Shown here piece by piece: positions 1-7,078 of a stretch of 26,720 nt of DNA (the first letter of the stretch is position 1; every line of letters starts with the position of its first letter). The stretch comes from Kiritimatiellales bacterium (lineage in GTDB: Bacteria > Verrucomicrobiota > Kiritimatiellia > Kiritimatiellales > Pontiellaceae). The notes below the pieces were generated by a model. The model saw only the letters and a program-made list of their open reading frames with translations. It did no database searches and was not told the DNA's origin. A program made the translations under genes and the position numbers. Where the stretch lies: NCBI GenBank assembly GCA_030630445.1, contig DAOVNC010000004.1:1-26720 (forward strand), in the 5' to 3' direction.

Positions 1-31
1 CCCCGTAGAATCCGACCGGGGCTGGCACCTC

Positions 32-166
32 CTACCCGAAAACGGTGGATTTTCGATGCAAATGCCGCCGAAACCGAAAAGTTGAAATGTTCGCAGAGAA
101 TCTTTTCAGGAAAACCCGGAAGGTCGAGGGGTTTTGCAAACAGCTCAATAGTCTATCCTTTTTCAT
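32..166 (-). CDS. Possible small protein of 44 residues, unknown
   Basis: A short reading frame begins with ATG at 166 and is preceded by a strong ribosome binding site, AAAGGAG, seven bases upstream. The product begins MKKDRLLSCLQ and is rich in Arg, Phe and Ser, without a clear signal peptide or membrane segment. The start lies just inside an upstream region (205-330) resembling the one in front of the BNR-4 gene at 9784, so this may be the surviving start of a degraded gene rather than a functional small protein. I do not recognise a family. The codon series is unremarkable and length alone gives little support; the ribosome binding site is the main argument. Confidence 0.25.
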   Translation of the reverse strand: MKKDRLLSCLQNPSTFRVFLKRFSANISTFRFRRHLHRKSTVFG

Positions 167-204
167 TCTACTTCTCCTTTTGTTTCATACTACCGCACAT
201 CTTC

Positions 205-330
205 CACCCTTCCTGAGTGAATCGAGTGCTGTTCATGTGTATGTGTCTATACCCATGGTGGAAGGGAGACCATAAATAAAAAGTAAAAAAATAAAATTTG
301 TCCAAATATGAACATGCGGGGGGTTTGTGC
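205..330 (-). promoter_or_regulatory. Upstream element, copy 1 (matches 9800-9935)
   Basis: This stretch aligns with the region upstream of the BNR-4 gene. Shared blocks occur in the same order: TGAATCG near 217, TCATGTG near 233, TCTATACC near 246, an A-rich run, and the exact 16-mer AATATGAACATGCGGG near 305. The order and spacing suggest a duplicated promoter or untranslated leader read on the minus strand. No experimental function is known to me; the role is inferred from conservation and position only. Confidence 0.45.
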
Positions 331-408
331 CCCCTCTTATGGCGGGTTGTTTTTGGGGTATGTAGTGGCGGCTCTCTAATACCATCGACTAAAACTTCTC
401 GGTATAAA

Positions 409-448
409 GAATGAGCGTCTCGCTCGTTCAGGCAAGCGGGACGCTTGC
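409..448. repeat. Two tandem hairpins, REP-like
   Basis: The first inverted repeat pairs GAATGAGCG (409-417) with CGCTCGTTC (421-429) around a 3-base loop, with one G-T pair. The second pairs GCAAGCG (432-438) with CGCTTGC (442-448), also around a 3-base loop. Adjacent short, GC-rich, tight-loop hairpins are typical of repetitive extragenic palindromes. No second copy was found in this window, so a dispersed repeat is an inference. Confidence 0.45.
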
Positions 449-486
449 TCTACTTTCAAAATCTAACCTATTCATGCCGCCGTCGG

Positions 487-554
487 CGGCACCCCATATG
501 CGGTGGATGAGTAGGGATGACAACGGTACCGCGCTCACCGGCCGTGTGGACGAG
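487..554 (-). pseudogene. Relic of a BNR-4 protein
   Basis: Read on the minus strand from 554, this encodes LVHTAGERGTVVIP, which aligns with LEHNSGERGSVVYP in the BNR-4 protein of 7079-9784, 9 of 14 residues identical. The DNA also aligns with about 8030-8094 for some 55 bases, with small indels that shift the frame towards the lower-coordinate end. No start or neighbouring domains remain, so I read it as a decayed fragment of a paralogue. This fits with the duplicated upstream element at 205-330. Confidence 0.4.
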
Positions 555-587
555 TTCGGGCAGATCGACATTCTCATCAACAATGCC
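546..587 (+). pseudogene. Relic of a short-chain dehydrogenase
   Basis: The plus-strand translation VDEFGQIDILINNA matches the core of short-chain dehydrogenases/reductases, where (F)G-x-(I/L)-D-(I/L)-(L)-(V/I)-N-N-A precedes the NNAG motif that stabilises the central beta-sheet. The surrounding frame lacks the N-terminal TGxxxGxG cofactor motif and the YxxxK catalytic motif, and it stops at about 626. It is therefore at most a fragment. It abuts the oppositely oriented BNR-4-like relic; one of the two matches could be chance. Confidence 0.35.
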
Positions 588-714
588 ATCATGATCCTGC
601 GGGCTCCGACCGGGGCATTTGCCTAGGTAGTTTTTCCGCCTTTTCCTGCGTTTCAATGAGAAACTATCGAAGGGGATCTGGTAGAGAAAGCCATGGAACA
701 AAAAAGATATCCAA

Positions 715-754
715 GTTCAAGACAGCATGCCAATGGCCTCAAGCTGCCTTGAAC
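715..754. repeat. Inverted repeat, 12-base arms
   Basis: GTTCAAGACAGC (715-726) is the reverse complement of GCTGCCTTGAAC (743-754) except for one position, with a 16-base loop. No T-run follows on either strand, so it is not a clear intrinsic terminator. Its role is unknown. Confidence 0.4.
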
Positions 755-835
755 CTGATTTGCGATTACAGTGCTTCCACGCGGAAGAATTCAACCGGGT
801 TGGGAGAGGGCAACTGAACGGTGGCGTTGCCATTC

Positions 836-871
836 GTAGTTGTCGTAATAATCGTGGCCAGCGACAACTAC
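836..871. repeat. Inverted repeat, perfect 10-base arms
   Basis: GTAGTTGTCG (836-845) pairs perfectly with CGACAACTAC (862-871) around a 16-base loop. It lies about 245 bases beyond the stop of the CotH gene, too far to be its obvious terminator. No function can be assigned. Confidence 0.4.
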
Positions 872-1116
872 ATTTACCAGCAAACGAGCTATTCTTCCGG
901 CACCGCTTCCCTCACGTTGTTCGGGTAAGCGGTTGCTACACCATGGGGATGCTGTTTTGTGTGTAGAGAACGTTTACCCGCAGCGCAGCAAGGAAAACGT
1001 TGCCCGCCAGCAGCAGGTACCTATATGTAGAGAGGAAATATTTGCGTATAATAGATAGGTTTGAGACCTCGCTATTCGGCAGGATGGATAGCACGTTGAA
1101 TTCATTATCAGGCGGG

Positions 1117-4100
1117 TCATTCCCGAATCCAGAGGATACGATAGAAGCGTGTGGGATGGATGCCGAAATCCGGGTCGGGAAGGGATTCGGTTGGCTGGGT
1201 GGCGGTTCGCTCTTCGAGCAGCTGCCAGGCGGCCTCCACCAGATTGCTGCAGGTTTCGATGCGGTATAGATCGCCGGGAATGGCGGGCCAGGCAATATAG
1301 CCCTCTTCAATCTGCACATCTCCCGGCTTGAAGGGGGCGATTACGGTGATGGTGAAGGTCTCTTCATCGCTCATGGGCGGGGTGCCGTTGTCCGTTGCAA
1401 TGATGCTTAGTGTTACCACTGCCGGGCCGTCTTGGTTCTGTGGAGTCCAGTGGAATTGCCCCGTATGCAGATCAACCAAAGCGGCCTCGGGAGCCTGCGC
1501 CCCGAGCGTGTAGGTGATTCCCTGGGCAGGGATGTCCGGGTCGACCGTTTGGCAGGCAAAATTGACCTCCTCGCCGGCATTCACCACATAGTCGACGAGG
1601 CCATCGGGGCCTCCCTTCACGTAGTCGGCGCTAAGCGCAAGATCAAGGCCGAGGTCGCTGCTGGTTGCGCTGTGCTGGTGGACCTCTACCGCGAGGGTGT
1701 TGGTGCCGATGATCAGGGCCGCTGCATCCAGAATATGCGGATGAGGTGTGGTTTCGTCATCACCGCCTACGCCGTCGGTGGCGAATGTAAGGCGATCGAC
1801 CCCTCCGGTTGGCATATTGTCGCGTGCCACTTCGGTGCCGTTGAGATAGACAATGGCGCCATCGTCTCGAATCAATTCCAGCGTCAAGTCGGATAGCGCA
1901 CCCGAGGTATCGTAAACCTGCCGCGTGAGCTGGAAGGCATTCATGAGAAAGAATGATTCTATAACAGATTCACTTGCGTGTTTATCAAATGCAAGCGTGA
2001 CGTCGGAACCGTCCGATACGAGGGTTGTACTGAAGGTGGTGACAAGGGGAAGGGCAATGTTACCGCTTGAAATATCAATATCCGGTGTCGTCAGTGCGCC
2101 CCGGGCATCGGTGGTTGTCACGTCGAACCATCCGGTTTGATTTAAGGTATCATGGTGATACGACTTCCAGGCATAGGATCCCGGTGGCAATCCACCGAGG
2201 GTCAGGGTCAGAGGGTTGCCGACGACCCGTCGGTCCGTGCCGATCCAGTCCCGCATCAGATCCGGTGTGTCCGAGCCGCTGCTGCCGCGGTCATACATCT
2301 GGGCGGCGGCATTGACGGCTCCGGGCACCCATTGTGCATTCAGCGTGACCCAGGTTCCAAAGGCATTGAATGTTTGCGCAGTAAAGGATGCAACCTGCTC
2401 GTGGTCGGCGGTATAGGCCTGATAGCCCTCTTGCACCGGGGTTGTGGCCTGCCCAAAATCGATCCAGAGCGCATCGTTGTTGGTGACTCCTGCTGTAAAC
2501 GTGTGCCGGAAATAGGTGGTTGGATATTTGTTTCCCGAGTCCGGGCCATAGCTGAGCGTCGTGGCGACCGAGTCGCCGTAGCCGAGCCGGGCCGGGCCGC
2601 TCGCCCAGCTTGAGTCGTCGAATTGCGGTGCCGTCCAGTTTGTGCCCTGCTCGCTACCGTCGTCGAGATAGCGCCAGATTGATCCGAAGGGAACGAGGGG
2701 GATCGTGTTGGTGGATAGAACATGGCTGCCGCGGAAAAGGTCGGGCGGCACATTGACTTCGCGCACGGTAATATGAAGGGTTCGGGTTGCACTTAAATTC
2801 GGAATTCCATTGTCGGTGGCCATCACATCGAGGCTGATTGCTCCGGGGCCATCGTCTTCGCCGGGAGTCCATGTGAGCAGGCCGCTCGGCGAGATGGCCG
2901 CACCGTCGGGAACCGTGCCCTGCAATTGGAAGCTAAGCTGTTGGCCGCTGTCGGGGTCGGTTGCTTCAATCTGGAGTTCCAGCGCAACCCCTTCATCGGT
3001 GAAAACAGGCTCGGGCTGGGGTAGGATTGGATATTGATTGGGGTCGTTGTTGGCGGGGTCGGGGCCGCTACCGGGGGTTCCGTGGCTGGTGGCCGATGCA
3101 TACCAGTTGTGCCAATCGTTGCCGTATGCATGATAATCGAGGCGTTCAAGTGATGCGCCCTCGCCGTCTGCCGCCAGCGGCCAGGGGGAAGAGTCTCCAT
3201 AATCAATACGATCCACGACGATATACGGGACATAGCCGTCCAGTTCCGGGGATCCGGGCCTGCGCAGGCGCACCGATTCGCCGGCGTTGTCGAGTTTTCC
3301 TTCCCAAGGGCCGAAGATTGCAACGTCAGGCGGAATGTCGTAGGCAGCGCGTAGTGAAGCGGGATCGGCCTCTGTTAGCAGTATCCGCCCGTAGGCAGGA
3401 ATGCTGACCCCTTCCGGGAACAGGTATGAGATGGCCGAGGTTAGTTTCCAGCTATTGGTGGGATAGTCTGGGTCATAGAGTGCAACGCGGTCGGCGGTGA
3501 TATTGACCAGCTCGATATATTCCGGTTTCCCGTCGGCGGGATGATACAGGATTTCGTCGATGACCACGGGGCCCACAACCGGGTAGGCGTTGCTGGCCGC
3601 AGCGGTGGCGGCGCTGAGCGCCGTAAAGGTTGGTGTGCCATCCCAGCGGAGATACCTCCCGAAGGGGACATCCTGTGCCGCCGCGCTAAAATCCTTGTAG
3701 GCGATCACGCGTATGACATTGGTGCCCACCGCTTCGGTCAAGGCAACCTCTTCGCCGAGTTCGCTGAATGAAAAGGCGGTGGGTCCAGTCCCGAAATCGT
3801 TCTGGTCGAACAGGGCAAATTCGCCGGGTGCAAGTGGAGCGTGGGCGGGGATTATGTATTTGAAAGGGTCGTTGAGCTGATCACTGAGAAACCATCCAGC
3901 AAGGTCGACCGTGTTTGTTCCTGTGTTTAGCAACTCAACCCAATCAAGCCCCGTATCGGAATGGCTCATCAACTCGTTGATCACGATATCCGGGCAATCG
4001 TCGTCCCGTCCCGGTGATCCGTGATACAAACAGCTTGCGGCCCAGTGTGCGGAATCGTCGGGAGACACGTTTGGGTTTGTTCGCTGCAGCGATGCTCCGC

Positions 4101-6933
4101 GCCCGTCGGCCCGGCCGGGCCAGGCTCCACTATCACGATAGGTAAAGTTTTGGATTGGATTTCCTTCACGGTCGAGCAGGCGGATGTTTTCCCCGTCATT
4201 GGCGAGGCCGCCAGACCAGGTTCCCGCCACGGAAATAGGCGAATGGGAGTAGGGGGACGTGGCATTCTGGTATCGGTTACTGAATGCCGTTGCATCTTCA
4301 ACCACGACCGCATATTCCCCCGGCTCAAGCAGCATCTCGCCAAACGTATATTCCACGGCGGTAGAAAGCTGGACTCCATCGAGCGCAATTCTTGTGGATC
4401 CAATATTTTGAAGCTCGATGAACTCGTAGTCATCCGATCCGATCGGATTGTAGTGAATTTCGGAGACCGCAAGATTTCCGGCACGGGCCACTTCGGTGTC
4501 GACGAAAAACCGGGCCTCGTGCAGGGCGGACCATTCCGTGCCATTGAGGAGGCGGGCCTTGACCGTGGTCGGGTTGTGGGTGAAGAAAATCGGAACGTCG
4601 GCATGGTATTCGGCATGGGGATTTATGGTGCCGCCCGGTTGGCGGGGGTCTGTGCCGTCCAGCGTATAGATAATCGACCCTGCGCCTGCGGTCATGAGCA
4701 GTCCAAACGAGGACGAAACCTCTCCGCCGTTTTGGTTAAACTCAGGCGGATCAATATCCGGATAAAGATTTTCAGCCCGCAGCACATTGATGAGGGCGTA
4801 GGCGTTGTCGGTGTCGTGGATGGCGGGAATATAGTTGCTGATAACGTTGTCGCGTTCGACGACCCACGAATCCTCGCGGGTAAAATAGGGGTCGGGCTCG
4901 TGCGGGGCGGGCGGATAGAGGTTATGGGTAATGTCGTCAAGCGGATAGGGCTGACCTACGGAACTTCCGTAAGGGGTGCTGGTTTGCGTGTCGCCCCAGC
5001 GGGCGGATTCGGCAACAATGGCCTTGTCGATTTCATCCGCGACGGCGCGGTAGCGCTCTTGGGAGGCCGCGATGCCGAGTGCGCCGTCGTGGAAACAGTG
5101 TTTATAAACACGATCGGCAAAGAGCAGGCGAAAATCGGTACTCATGCGCATCTTTTGAAAGACCGCGCCGACACCACTCGTACTGTCAATGCGGGAGGCG
5201 GCGCGTCCGTGGTAATCAAGCACGATTTCCTGATCCCATGCAAAGAAACGGTACCGGCCATCGCCACTGATCGGGTTGGCGGCGGCATAGCCGTTGTGGG
5301 ACGGCCAGTCTTCGGCATCCCCGTAAAAATGGAGCAGCATATAATCAGCAAAATTTTCCACCTCGAGGTAGTTTTGGATTTGAACATATCCGGGCAGGGT
5401 GGAGGGGTCGATGGCCATCATCGCGTTCCAGTGCGCACCCGGTGTGCTAAAGTCTGTGTTGACTTCCCAGTCCTCTGGTTGACCGCCCAGATGATCCGCG
5501 AAAAACTCAGGAGCCAGGCGTTCCGTCAGGTTGTGGATCCCGAAGTAGAGACCATTGACGTAGAGATGCGCGAAGTTGCCGTGGCTGGACGGTTGCTTCA
5601 TATCGCGTAGGCTGTCTTTCATCCAGACATCCCGGATATACATGGAGTCGTTGGGACGGTAGCGGCTGCTGGTCCACGACACGAGCCCCCACGAATCCGT
5701 GAAGCAGGCCCGCAAGACCAGCTGGTTGAATTGGGTGACGGACGAGTCGTCGAATAACGGATAGCGCAGTTCGGCGGGTCCGTATTCCGTGGTGAAAGTT
5801 AGACGCAAAGAGTGTTTCTGCATGCGGTAGGGGCGACGACTGGAGTTGCCGTGAACTTCGATTTTACAATTATACTGGAAGCCCTTGGCGCCATCGGGGT
5901 GAATATACTCGACCGAGCATTCCCGTTCCCAGCGGCTGCGAGGATTGGCGTATATCCCCGTGTCGCTATCGATAAAATCATCCGGTAGCATCGCGATGGA
6001 GACACTGGGGATATCCAACAGGGCATCGCGAATGGAATGGTTCGGCTGCGTGTTGTCGACCACGCGGGGATCCATTTCGTAGTCGGACGGCACGATACCA
6101 TCCACTTCGGAGTCATAGCCCCAGTCGCTGGGCCAGCCGGGTGGATGGGTCGGTTGATGCGCGACGTGGTCAACAAAGATATAGGTATGTGTGTCAACAT
6201 CGGTCGCGAGCCAGCCACTTTTGTAGGCGATGGCACGTAGCGGGGTTGAGTTGGTGATGGTGACGGGGCCCGTGTAGAGCATGCCGACCGTTTCCGACGG
6301 CTTGGTGCCGTCGGTGGTATAGCGGATGGTGGCCCCCGGCGTTGAACTGGTGATCACGACATCGACCGGAGCATCATAGAATCCCCGGTCAATCGAAAAA
6401 TTCGTATCCTTGACGACCCCCAGATAGCCGCTGCCGTTCGCCGTTCCCGGAGTGGGCGCGGAAAAGAAACGCAGAGTGCTGTCTGAGGTCTGGATGCCAT
6501 AGGAGATGTCGGTGAACTGTTCGGGATAGGAGGGGGTGAATGCATCTTCGATGGGGGTACCGCCGGGCTGCACAAGGGCCAGATAGCTACCCTTGCGATC
6601 CAGTTTGAAATTTGTATGCAGGTAGCCCAGCGGGTCGGTCAGATCCCTGCCCGAGGCGATGACAACCAGATATTCGCCTGCGGGAAGCAGGCCTGCGGGA
6701 AAGGTCCATTTCGTAGGGAAGTCCGGCTCGTCAGTGAGATGATACCCCGAGAGGTCGACACTGCCCGGGCCGTTGTTTAAAATCTCGATCCAATCCTCGC
6801 GTTCCCCGTAGCCGTCTTGAAGACCGGTCGAGTTGGATGCCAGAACCTCGTTGATAACAAGCTCTCCCCGGGAAGAGGACACCGCCCAGACCAGCAAGAG
6901 GGCACAATAATATTTGATGTGGATGGCAGTCAT
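1117..6933 (-). CDS. Secreted LTD/CotH kinase-like multidomain protein
   Basis: The 1938-residue product starts at ATG 6933; an upstream in-frame TTG at 6966 is rejected because this ATG opens a clean signal peptide (MTAIHIKYYCALLLVWAVSS). Domains in order, approximate residues: lamin-tail domain 24-125; chitobiase C-terminal-like domain 180-260; CotH kinase-like domain 310-720, with HGNSSRRPYRMQKHSLRL and the acidic FAWDQEIVLD motif; second chitobiase-like domain 730-815; lamin-tail domains near 820-950, 980-1090 and 1120-1280; putative Ig domain 1300-1395 (LTWTPGEDDGPG); a jelly-roll interrupted by an inserted module 1400-1775; a second putative Ig domain 1780-1870; and a C-terminal module ending FYRILWIRE. 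CotH proteins are atypical kinases best known from spore coats; the substrate in this phylum is unknown. It is probably exported or surface-attached. Domain assignments are by motif recognition only. Confidence 0.88.
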   Translation of the reverse strand: MTAIHIKYYCALLLVWAVSSSRGELVINEVLASNSTGLQDGYGEREDWIEILNNGPGSVDLSGYHLTDEPDFPTKWTFPAGLLPAGEYLVVIASGRDLTDPLGYLHTNFKLDRKGSYLALVQPGGTPIEDAFTPSYPEQFTDISYGIQTSDSTLRFFSAPTPGTANGSGYLGVVKDTNFSIDRGFYDAPVDVVITSSTPGATIRYTTDGTKPSETVGMLYTGPVTITNSTPLRAIAYKSGWLATDVDTHTYIFVDHVAHQPTHPPGWPSDWGYDSEVDGIVPSDYEMDPRVVDNTQPNHSIRDALLDIPSVSIAMLPDDFIDSDTGIYANPRSRWERECSVEYIHPDGAKGFQYNCKIEVHGNSSRRPYRMQKHSLRLTFTTEYGPAELRYPLFDDSSVTQFNQLVLRACFTDSWGLVSWTSSRYRPNDSMYIRDVWMKDSLRDMKQPSSHGNFAHLYVNGLYFGIHNLTERLAPEFFADHLGGQPEDWEVNTDFSTPGAHWNAMMAIDPSTLPGYVQIQNYLEVENFADYMLLHFYGDAEDWPSHNGYAAANPISGDGRYRFFAWDQEIVLDYHGRAASRIDSTSGVGAVFQKMRMSTDFRLLFADRVYKHCFHDGALGIAASQERYRAVADEIDKAIVAESARWGDTQTSTPYGSSVGQPYPLDDITHNLYPPAPHEPDPYFTREDSWVVERDNVISNYIPAIHDTDNAYALINVLRAENLYPDIDPPEFNQNGGEVSSSFGLLMTAGAGSIIYTLDGTDPRQPGGTINPHAEYHADVPIFFTHNPTTVKARLLNGTEWSALHEARFFVDTEVARAGNLAVSEIHYNPIGSDDYEFIELQNIGSTRIALDGVQLSTAVEYTFGEMLLEPGEYAVVVEDATAFSNRYQNATSPYSHSPISVAGTWSGGLANDGENIRLLDREGNPIQNFTYRDSGAWPGRADGRGASLQRTNPNVSPDDSAHWAASCLYHGSPGRDDDCPDIVINELMSHSDTGLDWVELLNTGTNTVDLAGWFLSDQLNDPFKYIIPAHAPLAPGEFALFDQNDFGTGPTAFSFSELGEEVALTEAVGTNVIRVIAYKDFSAAAQDVPFGRYLRWDGTPTFTALSAATAAASNAYPVVGPVVIDEILYHPADGKPEYIELVNITADRVALYDPDYPTNSWKLTSAISYLFPEGVSIPAYGRILLTEADPASLRAAYDIPPDVAIFGPWEGKLDNAGESVRLRRPGSPELDGYVPYIVVDRIDYGDSSPWPLAADGEGASLERLDYHAYGNDWHNWYASATSHGTPGSGPDPANNDPNQYPILPQPEPVFTDEGVALELQIEATDPDSGQQLSFQLQGTVPDGAAISPSGLLTWTPGEDDGPGAISLDVMATDNGIPNLSATRTLHITVREVNVPPDLFRGSHVLSTNTIPLVPFGSIWRYLDDGSEQGTNWTAPQFDDSSWASGPARLGYGDSVATTLSYGPDSGNKYPTTYFRHTFTAGVTNNDALWIDFGQATTPVQEGYQAYTADHEQVASFTAQTFNAFGTWVTLNAQWVPGAVNAAAQMYDRGSSGSDTPDLMRDWIGTDRRVVGNPLTLTLGGLPPGSYAWKSYHHDTLNQTGWFDVTTTDARGALTTPDIDISSGNIALPLVTTFSTTLVSDGSDVTLAFDKHASESVIESFFLMNAFQLTRQVYDTSGALSDLTLELIRDDGAIVYLNGTEVARDNMPTGGVDRLTFATDGVGGDDETTPHPHILDAAALIIGTNTLAVEVHQHSATSSDLGLDLALSADYVKGGPDGLVDYVVNAGEEVNFACQTVDPDIPAQGITYTLGAQAPEAALVDLHTGQFHWTPQNQDGPAVVTLSIIATDNGTPPMSDEETFTITVIAPFKPGDVQIEEGYIAWPAIPGDLYRIETCSNLVEAAWQLLEERTATQPTESLPDPDFGIHPTRFYRILWIRE

Positions 6934-7010
6934 TTTTCTCGGATGGGTTGGCCGATAGCACGGCAATCATTCTGTTCATAATTATTCTGTAAAAACCCTA
7001 CGCCGCAAAG

Positions 7011-7036
7011 CACCGCCCCGCAGGTGCGGGGCGGTC
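7011..7036 (-). terminator. Strong hairpin downstream of the BNR-4 gene
   Basis: ACCGCCCCGCA (7012-7022) pairs perfectly with TGCGGGGCGGT (7025-7035). On the minus strand it lies about 45 bases after the BNR-4 stop codon and before the CotH start. It is very GC-rich but is followed by only a short T-run (GCTTTGC), so it is a probable, not classical, intrinsic terminator separating the two genes. Confidence 0.55.
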
Positions 7037-7078
7037 TCTACATCTTGGCTGGCGATTCTCAATATTTATCCGCCCAAC

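Larger units (their letters stand above)
331..1116. other. Gene-poor stretch with gene relics and hairpins
   Basis: I see no convincing intact gene in these roughly 790 bases. They contain two tandem hairpins (409-448), a relic resembling part of the BNR-4 gene (487-554), a short-chain dehydrogenase-like relic (546-587), and two longer inverted repeats (715-754 and 836-871). The stretch looks like decayed intergenic DNA downstream of the large CotH gene, which stops at 1117. Confidence 0.5.

Noticed and set aside
727..966. Plus-strand open frame of 79 codons in the left gene-poor stretch
   Set aside because: It has no ribosome binding site or recognisable sequence and spans the inverted repeat at 836-871.
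1035..1055. Possible seventh operator (ATTTGCGTATAA)
   Set aside because: Only one half is present; there is no CGCAA-like core at the required distance. The same applies to the TTGCG near 760 and TGTGCGTAT near 9842.
4021..5610. Long plus-strand open frame (529 codons) opposite the CotH gene
   Set aside because: It is antisense to the CotH kinase-like domain, has no recognisable domain and no good ribosome binding site.
6934..6966. TTG start extending the CotH protein by 11 residues
   Set aside because: The ATG at 6933 starts a proper signal peptide; the extension would bury it behind charged residues.
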